A stretch of 41,623 nt of DNA from JAUNBG01 sp964442735 (lineage in GTDB: Bacteria; Planctomycetota; Planctomycetia; Pirellulales; Thermoguttaceae). The position numbers and the translations under genes are program-made. The DNA is taken from positions 1-41,623 of the forward strand of contig CAYUAP010000031.1 of the NCBI GenBank assembly GCA_964442735.1, written 5' to 3'. Positions 15,892-25,003 of this stretch are shown here, in pieces. Within the stretch, counting starts at the first letter, position 1. The number at the start of each line of letters is the position of its first letter. The notes beneath the pieces were generated by a model. That model made no database searches. It saw only the letters and a list, made by a program, of their open reading frames with translations, and was not told the origin of the DNA.

Positions 15892-16716
15892 ATGCAAAAT
15901 TATGTAATTCGTGTTGTTCTTGCTCTGGCTCTAGCCATATTATCAGCAGTGGCGAACTTTTTTTGGTTACAGAGTCAAAAACCGCAATTAAGTAACTATC
16001 TTGCGTTTGCAACTGATGTGAAGAAGGGGAAGAAGATAGATCCGTCAGATCTAAAACCGATATCGCTTCCGAAGGAATCCAATGTAAACGGGGTATTTCT
16101 GCCTTATTCCAATATTGGACTTCTTCTTGGAGTTAATGCTTCGAGGGACTATAAGGCAAACGAACTTGTAACCAATGATGTTGTAACAACAACCAACGAA
16201 CCTCCGCAATATGATGTTCTTGGTCCCTTCCGTCTAATATCGGTGGATTCGAAGATTATTGGAGTTTACAATGATGATAATAAAGCGGAAGTATCTGGAA
16301 ATGCGGTTACAATAGCGGTAAACTATACGGGCGGGAATTCTGAAAATTCGGGGTTTAATTCTAACACAAGAAGGCTTTTGCAAATAGTGGAACGATCGAA
16401 AATACGGAACAATCCCGATGAAGATCTCAAGATACGAGGAATCGTGGTTTATCGGGAAGATCAGGAAATTAAAACCGAGGGGAAGCAGAGTTTATCTGTA
16501 GAGAAAGAGGCCGATCCGGAAAAGATCCAATTTGATATACCTGAAAAAACGACAAAGGACGATTCCCAACGAACTCAAAATATAGATTTGAGACCAAATG
16601 AAATTGCTCTTTTCGTACCGCTTCCCAATGTACCGACGATTCCCAATGTTATTCTGTCGAACAAGGCCCCCATGATTGGCTTTGTTGTTTCCTCGAATAC
16701 GATACCAAAGGAATAA
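15892..16716 (+). CDS. cpaB: Tad/Flp pilus assembly protein CpaB (RcpC)-like
   Basis: 274 residues from ATG 15892; TTG 15877 is an alternative and neither has a strong ribosome site. An N-terminal signal-anchor helix (about 5-24) is followed by an SAF-like domain, with the segment FATDVKKGKKIDPSDLKPI at about 37-55. SAF domains at this place are typical of CpaB/RcpC, a periplasmic protein that works with the Tad secretin. The C-terminal half has charged linkers (EEDP/KTEGK) and the conserved-looking strand PNEIALFVPLPNVP. The secretin gene cpaC, which normally follows cpaB, is absent; instead a 400-bp hairpin-rich gap leads to the ATPase. Confidence 0.78.
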   Translation: MQNYVIRVVLALALAILSAVANFFWLQSQKPQLSNYLAFATDVKKGKKIDPSDLKPISLPKESNVNGVFLPYSNIGLLLGVNASRDYKANELVTNDVVTTTNEPPQYDVLGPFRLISVDSKIIGVYNDDNKAEVSGNAVTIAVNYTGGNSENSGFNSNTRRLLQIVERSKIRNNPDEDLKIRGIVVYREDQEIKTEGKQSLSVEKEADPEKIQFDIPEKTTKDDSQRTQNIDLRPNEIALFVPLPNVPTIPNVILSNKAPMIGFVVSSNTIPKE

Positions 16717-17118
16717 TTGATTCAAGCTTCCTACGTATGATTTTGTAAAGTTTATAAGGTGGGGAGTATACAGGAGACATTTTACAAACGTAGGTACTGT
16801 CTGTGTACTGTTAAGTATCGCCGTTAAGTATCGTAGAGGTGTTCGTTCCTCCGGGATTTTGGACAACCCTGTTTACGGACATGTTTGACGGCCTGTCTAA
16901 ACGTTTGTTATGAATAAAGTGGTATGGGAAGCAGCCCATAATTCTTGTGGTCATAAACAAGAAGGTTTATCGATAATGTTTCGCATTATCAAAGTGGAAT
17001 ATTGTTCGCATTTCCGGTAAATTATCTGCTTTATAATTTACTGTTTAATTTTGCGGATATACTGTAAAAATATATTTTAGACAACCGATTCATGGAGAAT
17101 TGGCGTTAAGTATTTATC
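16717..17118 (+). ncRNA. Hairpin-rich intergenic region, candidate structured RNA or leader of the cpaF operon
   Basis: Four inverted repeats lie in order. A long broken stem pairs CCTACG (16730-16735) and TTTGTAAA (16742-16749) with TTTACAAA and CGTAGG (16781-16794), leaving a TATGAT bulge. Then come three perfect hairpins spaced by 1-8 nt: TATGGG/CCCATA (16923-16940), TTCTTGT/ACAAGAA (16942-16963) and GATAATG/CATTATC (16972-16990). None has a terminator T run. A short direct repeat GTTAAGTATCG (two copies, around 16807-16830) and a third GTTAAGTAT just before the cpaF ATG are also present. No known RNA family is recognised. Confidence 0.4.
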
Positions 17119-19050
17119 ATGATTATTACCTGTTTTGACAATATCCGTTTTACACAAAAACGAGCAGTTTACACGGAATCGCCCATTCATATTGGGCGTT
17201 CTCCCGACTGTGAACTAACACTTGATAATAGTAATTTAAGTGACGTTACTTTGATTCTGACCAAAACAAAAGATCAGTGGATGGTTAGAATGTGTGGTAT
17301 TACCAATATTGTCGAATTAAACGAAAAAAACCTGTCTCTCAATCACGGTTATCCTTTAAAATCAGGAGATCGCCTGAAGATAAAGCCTATTTACGATCTT
17401 GTTATAGAAATTCCGGTCGAACACAAGAAGTCAACGAAGGAAATACTTGACGAACTTAATACATCGGTAACATCGCTAGCCCAAAATATTCATCAATTGA
17501 TACTGGAACGAATGCGGCAGGATTATCATTTAATGAACGATGAAGAAAAAGAAGTCAACGAAACGCAGTTACAATCGGTAGAAAAGGGAATCGAAGAAAT
17601 AGCGCGAACCGAAGGTCTTTTTGAGCCGAAATACAAAAATGTTGCTGACTATTTAGCGGGACTTTCTGTATATGATTTTGCGCAGCACAAGAATAATACG
17701 GAATTGGAAGGGACATCGGAAACATCGCTTTACGGCAAGCGATCATTCAATAAAATGGTAACGTCCAATCCCCGTATGGAGGATGAACTGAAGGAGGTGG
17801 CGGCTCGAATGGAGGCGATGCTTGGAATGCAGGCTTCCATGGTTTACGAGGAGAAAATGCAGATTCTGGAAGATCGTTTTTGGCCGTTGTGGAAGGAAAA
17901 ATTCGTTTCCAAAATTCATCAGGAATTATGTCATTATTTAGCACTCAAATATATAAAAAAGACTCTCAAGGATATTCTTTTTGGTTATGGTCCTCTGGAA
18001 GATCTTCTTCGTATGCCATTGATAACGGAAATCATGGTGGTCAATTATGAAACGATCTATATCGAAAAAATGGGTCATTTGGAGAATTCCGGGCGTCGTT
18101 TTTTTTCCGATGAAATAACGCAAACGATCATCAGTCGTATTGTAGCACGGGTCAATCGACGTATTGACAAATCGCAACCGTTGGTGGATGCTCGTTTATC
18201 GGACGGCAGTCGAGTCAATGCGATTATATCACCGATTGCGGTTAGTGGTTCCTGTTTAACAATTCGACGTTTTCCGGAAAAACGTTTAACGATTGACGAT
18301 ATGAAAAAGGATCGGAAAAAAGATAGAGAAATCGTAAAGGCCTCTATAACGGAATCGGCGGCAGAATTTCTTCGTGCTTCGATTCTGGCGCGTAAAAATA
18401 TACTGGTTTCCGGAGGTACCGGAACTGGTAAAACAACGCTTCTGAATTGTCTTTGCGATTATATTCCCAATGATGAACGTATTGTAACCATAGAAGATAC
18501 AGCGGAGTTGCAGATCAACAAGTCCCACGTCGTTCGTCTGGAATCGAAGGAAGCCAATGCCGAGAAGGAAGGAGGCTATACCATACGTGACCTTGTGAAG
18601 AATGCACTACGTATGCGTCCGGACCGAATCATTGTTGGGGAATGTCGTGGTGGAGAAGCGTTGGATATGCTTCAAGCCATGAATACCGGACACGATGGAT
18701 CTTTAACGACTGTTCACGCCAATACGGCGGAGGACGCCGTTCAGCGTCTGGAAGTACTTGTTCAGATGGCTGCCAATTTGCCCGTTGTTTCTATTCATCG
18801 ACAGATTGTTTCCGCAATCGACATTATTGTTCAGTTAAGACGTATGAAAAACGGAAGACGATGTGTAACTCAAATTGCCGAGGTGAGCGACATGGATCCG
18901 GAAAACGGTGAAATTGTTCTGCGGAATATTTTCAAGTTGGAAGACGACTCCGATGATAACGCCGATCTTATGCCGACGGGAAGTCTCCCTCTCTTTATGA
19001 GTACTCTCATAGAGCGTAATTTAATTAGTTTGGAAAAATTTTATCTTTAA
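17119..19050 (+). CDS. cpaF: FHA-CpaF fusion: Tad secretion ATPase with N-terminal FHA-like domain
   Basis: 643 residues, about 200 longer than usual CpaF/TadA because an FHA-like domain (about 1-95) is attached. In it, IHIGRSPDCELTLDN (23-37) fits the FHA start with Arg27, but the usual S-x-x-H motif is replaced (LSDVT), so phosphothreonine binding is uncertain. A linker of about 130 residues precedes the secretion-ATPase core. GYGPLEDLL starts that core, VDARLSDGSRVNAI is typical of CpaF, Walker A GGTGTGKTT begins at residue 432, IEDTAELQI is the Asp box, RMRPDRIIVGECRGGEALDML is Walker B, and HDGSLTTVHAN is the His box. All catalytic motifs are present, so it should be an active hexameric motor at the inner membrane. 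tadB follows after 11 bp. Confidence 0.95.
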   Translation: MIITCFDNIRFTQKRAVYTESPIHIGRSPDCELTLDNSNLSDVTLILTKTKDQWMVRMCGITNIVELNEKNLSLNHGYPLKSGDRLKIKPIYDLVIEIPVEHKKSTKEILDELNTSVTSLAQNIHQLILERMRQDYHLMNDEEKEVNETQLQSVEKGIEEIARTEGLFEPKYKNVADYLAGLSVYDFAQHKNNTELEGTSETSLYGKRSFNKMVTSNPRMEDELKEVAARMEAMLGMQASMVYEEKMQILEDRFWPLWKEKFVSKIHQELCHYLALKYIKKTLKDILFGYGPLEDLLRMPLITEIMVVNYETIYIEKMGHLENSGRRFFSDEITQTIISRIVARVNRRIDKSQPLVDARLSDGSRVNAIISPIAVSGSCLTIRRFPEKRLTIDDMKKDRKKDREIVKASITESAAEFLRASILARKNILVSGGTGTGKTTLLNCLCDYIPNDERIVTIEDTAELQINKSHVVRLESKEANAEKEGGYTIRDLVKNALRMRPDRIIVGECRGGEALDMLQAMNTGHDGSLTTVHANTAEDAVQRLEVLVQMAANLPVVSIHRQIVSAIDIIVQLRRMKNGRRCVTQIAEVSDMDPENGEIVLRNIFKLEDDSDDNADLMPTGSLPLFMSTLIERNLISLEKFYL

Positions 19051-19061
19051 GGCGGAAATAA

Positions 19062-19913
19062 ATGGACAGCGATTTACTTCTAATTATTGGAATACTGTGT
19101 TCGGCGGCGGCAGCGGGACTTTTATTGGATCCTATTCTTGCCCTCTGGGATAAAATATCGATGGGATATGTTGCCGACCAGATCAAACTGGCGCATAAAA
19201 TATCGATGGATACCTCCTCTATGATGTTTTATCTCCGTATTTGGGGGGTTCTCATCGTAGGCGTTTTGATTATTGGAATCTGCACTATTAATTACTTTAT
19301 TTTATCTATAATCGTCGCTTTTTTTATTTTTATTTTACCACGTCAAATTATGAATTATCTTGTCAAAAAGCGGGAGATATGTCTTCGCGATCAATTGATA
19401 ACGGCCATTGGTATCATAACGAATACGGTAAAGGCGGGAGTAACGCTGGAGCAGTCTATTCCCATGGTGGCCAGGGAGATTCCCGCCCCTTTGGGCTATG
19501 AATTTCAACGTATGGTGGATGAATACAATCATGGAGTAACGTTCGAGCAGACATTACAGGATACAAAAGTACGCTTGGAGTTACAAGGGTTTATTATTTT
19601 TGCGACTGCTCTTATTACCAATAAAAAACGTGGTGGAAATGTTCTCTTAACTCTGAACGATATTCGTTCGAGTCTGGTTGAAAATCAGCGTTTGGAACGT
19701 AAACTGGAGGCAACCACTGCTAATGGTCGAATGGTCATTTATTTATTATCTATTTTCCCCTTGGGATTTCTTGCTCTTTCCTGGTTTTTAAATCCGGAGG
19801 GTACGATTTTATTATTTACGAAAATTACGGGACAATTAACTCTTTTGATATCGGCATTATTGGTTTATGGCGGTTTTCGAATGGGACAAAAGATTATTGA
19901 TATAAAATTTTAA
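19062..19913 (+). CDS. tadB: Tad pilus inner-membrane platform protein TadB
   Basis: 283 residues, with AAGGCGG before ATG 19062. Membrane helices appear at about 3-25, 60-100 and 225-275, with a cytoplasmic T2SSF domain between. That domain opens with LITAIGIITNTVKAGVTLEQSIPMV and continues to the GG-NVLLTLNDI segment. This is the TadB layout: one half of the two-protein platform that couples the CpaF ATPase to pilin assembly. The gene starts 11 bp after the ATPase and is 38 bp before tadC, in one transcript. Confidence 0.92.
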   Translation: MDSDLLLIIGILCSAAAAGLLLDPILALWDKISMGYVADQIKLAHKISMDTSSMMFYLRIWGVLIVGVLIIGICTINYFILSIIVAFFIFILPRQIMNYLVKKREICLRDQLITAIGIITNTVKAGVTLEQSIPMVAREIPAPLGYEFQRMVDEYNHGVTFEQTLQDTKVRLELQGFIIFATALITNKKRGGNVLLTLNDIRSSLVENQRLERKLEATTANGRMVIYLLSIFPLGFLALSWFLNPEGTILLFTKITGQLTLLISALLVYGGFRMGQKIIDIKF

Positions 19914-19919
19914 ATTTTT

Positions 19920-19951
19920 ATTTTAATTGGATATTATTTTAATTGGGTATT
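19920..19951 (+). repeat. 16-bp tandem duplication before tadC
   Basis: ATTTTAATTGGATATT (19920-19935) is repeated as ATTTTAATTGGGTATT (19936-19951), ending at the tadC ATG. It fills the position of the ribosome site, and no purine-rich SD is seen. Confidence 0.7.
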
Positions 19952-20971
19952 ATGATGGCAGTATCAATATTAAATTTATTGATTGAAACGGGTTTTTTAT
20001 TTCCCGGTCTGTTTGCGGAAGCGCAATCGGATATGTTTACACAAGTACAACTGGGGCAATTTATCGCCTATTTTTCATCGCTATGTATAGGACTCTGTGT
20101 TTTTTTTATGATCTATATTGTTATTGAAATTATTCAAAACTCCATTGAGTACCAAAAAAACATAGATCCTGACAGTTATGAAGAAATGCAGTTGAATAAA
20201 ATCAGAAAAGAAAACGTTATTTTTCGCTATACGGAATATCTGGTTCATGAACTGGAAAATAAATTCGAGCAATCGCCGCAATTGGGGCAGGTGGAGCATC
20301 AATTGCTCTTGTTGGGGAAGAATCCGCCCTGGACTGCGAGTTTGTATATGGCCATGAAGGTTGTCGAAGGAATTCTGGTGGGAATTGTAGGGGCCTGTTT
20401 TATTTATTTCTTTACCAATACAATTCTAATGACTATTGTTTCGATACCGATAATAATCCTTTTATATTATATACTGACGCTCAATATTTTAAAAGATAAT
20501 ACGAATAGCAAGAAAATGGAGATTAAACAGCGTCTTCCTTTTATAATCGACTTAATGGCACTTTCGCGAGGGGCTGGTGCATCTTTCGGTGAAAGTCTTC
20601 AGGTATCGGCCATGGAAAACGCGGATCATCCTGCCGGCAAAATTTTTAAAGAGGCGTATCAGGATTTTCAATATGGTAAATCATCACGACAGGTTATGGA
20701 GGATATGGCGGACAAAATGCAGGATCCTGACTTCGATGAAATCACTTTTGCCATTAACAAATCGGATGAATTGGGGACTCCTATTGCGCAGACTCTATCG
20801 GAACTGGCTGATCAAATGAGACTGAAACGCCAGCAATGGGGAGAGAAAAAGGCGGGCGAAGCAGAAGTCAGTATTGTTTTTCCAGGTTTTATTATTATGA
20901 TTGCCTGCATGTTGATTATTGTAACACCATTTATATTAATGGCTTTTTATGATATGACTGGAGCAACCTAA
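19952..20971 (+). CDS. tadC: Tad pilus inner-membrane platform protein TadC
   Basis: 339 residues from ATG 19952 (ATG 19955 and TTG 19943 are alternatives). Helices lie at about 8-25, 35-60, 130-175 and 305-330. The cytoplasmic T2SSF domain begins PFIIDLMALSRGAGASFGESL and includes the family-like segment TFAINKSDELGTPIAQTL. It pairs with TadB as the assembly platform for Flp-type pili. The intergenic region after it (244 bp) carries a plausible promoter for the FHA-like gene, so the first Tad transcript may end here. Confidence 0.9.
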   Translation: MMAVSILNLLIETGFLFPGLFAEAQSDMFTQVQLGQFIAYFSSLCIGLCVFFMIYIVIEIIQNSIEYQKNIDPDSYEEMQLNKIRKENVIFRYTEYLVHELENKFEQSPQLGQVEHQLLLLGKNPPWTASLYMAMKVVEGILVGIVGACFIYFFTNTILMTIVSIPIIILLYYILTLNILKDNTNSKKMEIKQRLPFIIDLMALSRGAGASFGESLQVSAMENADHPAGKIFKEAYQDFQYGKSSRQVMEDMADKMQDPDFDEITFAINKSDELGTPIAQTLSELADQMRLKRQQWGEKKAGEAEVSIVFPGFIIMIACMLIIVTPFILMAFYDMTGAT

Positions 20972-21006
20972 TTTCATAAAAACATTAATAAATTTATAAA
21001 AAACAG

Positions 21007-21035
21007 TTGCACTCATGTTATTCCATGTTTATAAT
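21007..21035 (+). promoter_or_regulatory. Possible sigma70-type promoter for the regulatory module
   Basis: TTGCAC (21007-21012), 17-bp spacer, TATAAT (21030-21035). The -10 is perfect, while the -35 matches only TTG. It would give an untranslated leader of about 175 nt before the gene at 21216. Confidence 0.4.
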
Positions 21036-21215
21036 AGAGATTAATTCAAAAGATAGAATGGCAAATATCAAACTGTGGGAGACAGGCTTCTTTCGTAAAA
21101 GGATTTTTGTCTTCACATTTAATAATTGGGTTGTGAAAAAACTGAATATTTGAAAATCAATATTTTAACACGGACTAAAAGATTAATACTAATAAAGTAA
21201 GAGGGAATTGGAAAA

Positions 21216-22115
21216 ATGACGGTACAAATACAAGTTCATGGTTACGCCGATGGTGGATTTGATATTTATTCTATTTCCAAAAATTTTACACGAGTTGGGC
21301 ATGGGTCTTCCAATGATTTAGCTCTCAACGTCGATGGAATTCCGGAACAAGCTTTATTATTGGAGCGTATGGAGGGATCGGATGCGTTAAAGGTTCATGT
21401 AAAGGCGTCCCAGCTTATTATTTTGAATAAAAGTCTTTTAGAGGTGGGAAACGATGCTGTTTGGAAGCCGGGTGAAAATATGGAAGTCGGAGATTTGACT
21501 CTTTTTCTTGAGGTAAAGACTCAAGAGGATCCAGTATCGTTTAATCCAGTTGTTCCCACTTTAAAAAAGAAAAAGGCTTTGGATGAAAAAAACAAGGCGG
21601 AGAAGTTGAATTCCGAGGAGGGTGGAGAAGAGGAGGAACAAGAAGGATCTGGTGTTGATCTGATGAAGATTATTCAGATAGCCATTACGATTGTTTTATT
21701 TATCGGGGCTATCGTACTCTTTTTAATCATTAATAATACTGGAAGAAAACAGAATAGTTCTTCGCGGATGAATTTTCAACAGTTGGAATATTATATTTCC
21801 AATAACAGGGATTTTGATAGCGATTTCCTCAAGCGTTTTCGCGAGGCGCATGCCAGGGAGACAGTATCGCCGCAAACCGTTGGATATGACTATTATTATC
21901 TCCAGCAAATTGTACGAGAGGTCATACAAGACGATATAAAAAATCAGAATGAGAAAGTTAAACAGCTGCAAAATGAAATAAGAGGTAATATAGAGTTAAA
22001 AGAAAGACACGAGGAAATGATCGCCGACATTAAGGCCAACAGTTTTATGTCTTTTGAAAATAAAGCATTACTAACATATATTAACGATAAAATACGTAGT
22101 TTCCCAATAAAATAG
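21216..22115 (+). CDS. Membrane protein with degenerate FHA-like N-terminal domain
   Basis: 299 residues with GAGGG upstream. Residues 1-110 read like an FHA fold: FTRVGHGSSNDLALN occupies the place of the G-R motif, but Arg is replaced by His and no S-x-x-H is seen, so phosphopeptide binding may be lost. An acidic, Lys/Glu-rich linker (about 118-148, GGEEEEQEG) leads to one membrane helix (about 150-172, IIQIAITIVLFIGAIVLFLI). The C-terminal 125 residues, probably outside the cytoplasm, contain a coiled coil (about 235-285). It lies 13 bp upstream of the pseudokinase gene and shares its membrane topology, which suggests a partner. Function unknown; I read it as a scaffold or sensor of the Tad module. 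Confidence 0.8.
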   Translation: MTVQIQVHGYADGGFDIYSISKNFTRVGHGSSNDLALNVDGIPEQALLLERMEGSDALKVHVKASQLIILNKSLLEVGNDAVWKPGENMEVGDLTLFLEVKTQEDPVSFNPVVPTLKKKKALDEKNKAEKLNSEEGGEEEEQEGSGVDLMKIIQIAITIVLFIGAIVLFLIINNTGRKQNSSSRMNFQQLEYYISNNRDFDSDFLKRFREAHARETVSPQTVGYDYYYLQQIVREVIQDDIKNQNEKVKQLQNEIRGNIELKERHEEMIADIKANSFMSFENKALLTYINDKIRSFPIK

Positions 22116-22128
22116 AAAAGAGCAGGTT

Positions 22129-24954
22129 ATGTCGGATCGTTTTGGTAAACTGAATGAAAAGGAACAAATTGGTATCTCAAATTGGGGAACCTATTATCGT
22201 GGTTGTGATTACAAATTGGATAGCAATGTAGCCATTCTGGAGTTATTTCCTTTATTTAGAAATGACATGGTATGGCAGAATGTCAATACAGCACGATGTA
22301 TTAATCACGATCTGTTCGTTTCACTTCAGGACTTCGACAAAGAAGATAATTGGATTATAACGGAATTACGGGGGGCTTCCTTGCGTAATATGCTTTTAAA
22401 TGGTCAATCGATATCGCAACCCATTGCGCGCGATTTATTGAAGCAGTTATTGGAACTCCTTGTCTATTTTGAATCGAAGAATTTTGTTCACGGTGACATT
22501 CGTCCGGATACTCTTCTTTTACCACTGGGGAATAATTTTATTGGGGCTTCGGAGCGGCAGTATTTGAAACTAGGTTTTTCGATCGGTGGAATTTGGAGTG
22601 ACAAGAGTGTTACTTTGGCCTATCGTGATATGAAATATGTCGCTCCCGAACTTCTCAATCCGGATTTGGGGGTCGTCAACAATCAGTCCGATATATATTC
22701 TCTTGGTTTTACGATTCTGGAACTCCTGACCGGTCCGAAATTCGATTCCTATTTTGAACGGATTAATATGTCGATTGAGGAGGCCTGGCCCTATTGGCAC
22801 GGTAATATCGCGGAGAATATTCCCGAAGTACGGACTTTTGTTCCGGACATTGATAAAGATCTGGAAGATGCGCTTTCCTTGATGCTTCAGAAAGTTCAAA
22901 AAAATCGACCGGAAACCGCACAGGATGTTTTAAACCAACTCAATTCCAATCAATCCTATGCCAAACAGCCGGTTTATCATGAGAATACCATACAGAAAAC
23001 GGTTGTACATATTAACGCCAGCGAAGGAAACGACGTTTCCGACGAAAAACCTAAATCGTTTCTGTTTTATTTGTTACAGCCCTATTTTAAATGGCCGTTT
23101 GCTTCCTTGGTTCTGGTTTTTCTGCTGTTATATGCCTCTTTCCATTTTAACGAACCACCTCTCGTTAATTTCACCTTGGAACTGGATCCTGTCAACGCAA
23201 AGCTTTATTATGAAAAAGGCGATGAAAAGATTCTGGTTAAAAAGGTTAATGGTGAATATACTGTGCCACGTGGATTTCATAAATTCTTTGTTGAGGCTGA
23301 TGGATATGTATCTGTACCCCGACGTTACAGAGTCACTTCGTATGGACTTCTCGATACCGATTCGGGAGAGACCATGAAAACGATCAAATTGGAAGAAGAG
23401 ATGTTCCCTCTTTATGTTAAAATACCTTTTGAGATTGCTGACGGCTGTAATTTATGGATAAATAATCATAAAACCATTATTAATAAAAAAGATGAAAATA
23501 ATAAATATATTGATGAAAATAATAAAGTGTGGTATAGATGGGCCAACAAATATCGGAAAGGAACCTATGAAGTTTTCGCATGGAAAGAAGGGTATCAATA
23601 TTTCGTAACCGAACCAATCATTTTTGACATTTCCAAGTCCGAAAAATTGCAGGAGAATCCTCAGTCCATTATCTTGGAGCCGAATACCAACAATAACGAC
23701 GATTATCAAATTGAAAAACACACCCTCATTGACATGTTTTATGCTTTATCTATTGATACATGGGGCGCCTATGACAATAAAACAAGAGAGGATATTAAAA
23801 AAGAGCTTTTGAGAGTATTCAATGATTCAAAAAACACACGTGCAATAGATATTGGTACTAAATTAATGAAGTGTCGTGACGATATTATGACCTCGTATCA
23901 TAAAGTAATTACGTACGATTTATATAAAGTGTCGATTAATAAAAAAGGGGATAATGATTATTATAACAATTGGAAAGATGTTCGTCTGTGTGCGGAAAAT
24001 ATTGATAATATTATTGATGAAATAAAAGGTGATACCTCCCATACATCTGGAAATACAAAAAATAAAAATAAAAAGGGAAATTCATTACATTTTGATAAAA
24101 TCGAGATTAGGCCGAAAATTTGGAAAGCCCTCTGTATTATTCAATTAGGTAAAGAGGGGGAACAAGCAGGAAATGGGGATAAAACGCAGAATGACATAGA
24201 GAAAGACAGGGTGGATGCGGCAATGGAGGAATTCACAAAGGAAGTGATAAAACGGTGGGAGGAGGGCAACGCCGAATCCATGTCTTTTGTAGACGCCTAT
24301 CGTCTAAAAATCGAAACGGTTTTTCGTTATGCCATGAAAGTAAAGGCCGAGTACTATTACAATTCCATCATTACAGATTGTAATGATGCTATTGCTTTAT
24401 GTAATAAAAGTTCTTTTTCCGAAAAAGAAAAAGTGGATAAACGCAATGTTTTTTATTTTTTCCTGGGAAAAATATATTTGATGATGAAGGACCCCAATCC
24501 AGAGAAGTCGGTAGAGTATTTTACAAAAATTACGGAGCCGGAATCTAATAGTGATGGTACAGACCATTACATTGAAGCCCGTCTTGAGTTGGCGCAAGCC
24601 TATTACAATCTTTCTCAAGCGCAGCCGCAGTTTTCCGAGAAAGCCATGGATATTCTGACGACTCTTGCTCGAGAAATTAAAAACAATAATAATGACTATA
24701 TCAAGCTTGACAGCGATATTAAATCACGTGTCTACAGTTTAAGAGCGTTGTGCAGAGTGGGTCGGGATGGGTTTGAAAAAATAGAGAAGTCGATTTATGA
24801 CGAGGATATTCTCCAAGCTGTAAACTATAACAGGGAGTTGATTTCGGAATGGAATTCGGAATGTGAAAAAACCAAAAAACCCGACAATAACATAAAGAAC
24901 TGCCTTAATATTTACCATAAATATAGAACCAAAGAGAATATACCGCATAAATAA
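22129..24954 (+). CDS. Membrane pseudokinase with extracytoplasmic PEGA-like and TPR-like regions
   Basis: 941 residues. Residues 12-275 have a Ser/Thr-kinase fold: VAPELLNP (APE, 171-178), SDIYSLGFTILELLTG, and HGDIRPDTLLL (121-131) with Asp123. Key residues are lost: the VAIK lysine is Leu37 (NVAILELF), the HRD Arg is Gly122, the catalytic-loop Lys is Arg125, the catalytic-loop Asn is Thr128, and DFG reads GFS (149-151). Catalysis is therefore unlikely. A membrane helix (about 322-340) follows. The region outside starts with a PEGA-like beta stretch (about 345-420), then a Lys/Asn-rich low-complexity part, then TPR-like helices (about 740-880, with FFLGKIYLMMKDPNPEKSVEYF and ARLELAQAYYNLS). 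AT-rich codons rise from residue 440 on. It is coupled to the FHA-like gene (13 bp) and precedes the second CpaF. Confidence 0.88.
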   Translation: MSDRFGKLNEKEQIGISNWGTYYRGCDYKLDSNVAILELFPLFRNDMVWQNVNTARCINHDLFVSLQDFDKEDNWIITELRGASLRNMLLNGQSISQPIARDLLKQLLELLVYFESKNFVHGDIRPDTLLLPLGNNFIGASERQYLKLGFSIGGIWSDKSVTLAYRDMKYVAPELLNPDLGVVNNQSDIYSLGFTILELLTGPKFDSYFERINMSIEEAWPYWHGNIAENIPEVRTFVPDIDKDLEDALSLMLQKVQKNRPETAQDVLNQLNSNQSYAKQPVYHENTIQKTVVHINASEGNDVSDEKPKSFLFYLLQPYFKWPFASLVLVFLLLYASFHFNEPPLVNFTLELDPVNAKLYYEKGDEKILVKKVNGEYTVPRGFHKFFVEADGYVSVPRRYRVTSYGLLDTDSGETMKTIKLEEEMFPLYVKIPFEIADGCNLWINNHKTIINKKDENNKYIDENNKVWYRWANKYRKGTYEVFAWKEGYQYFVTEPIIFDISKSEKLQENPQSIILEPNTNNNDDYQIEKHTLIDMFYALSIDTWGAYDNKTREDIKKELLRVFNDSKNTRAIDIGTKLMKCRDDIMTSYHKVITYDLYKVSINKKGDNDYYNNWKDVRLCAENIDNIIDEIKGDTSHTSGNTKNKNKKGNSLHFDKIEIRPKIWKALCIIQLGKEGEQAGNGDKTQNDIEKDRVDAAMEEFTKEVIKRWEEGNAESMSFVDAYRLKIETVFRYAMKVKAEYYYNSIITDCNDAIALCNKSSFSEKEKVDKRNVFYFFLGKIYLMMKDPNPEKSVEYFTKITEPESNSDGTDHYIEARLELAQAYYNLSQAQPQFSEKAMDILTTLAREIKNNNNDYIKLDSDIKSRVYSLRALCRVGRDGFEKIEKSIYDEDILQAVNYNRELISEWNSECEKTKKPDNNIKNCLNIYHKYRTKENIPHK

Positions 24955-25003
24955 CCGGTAGAAACCATATCAGAAACGAAACAGTTGCAGGGGGGTGACA
25001 GTT

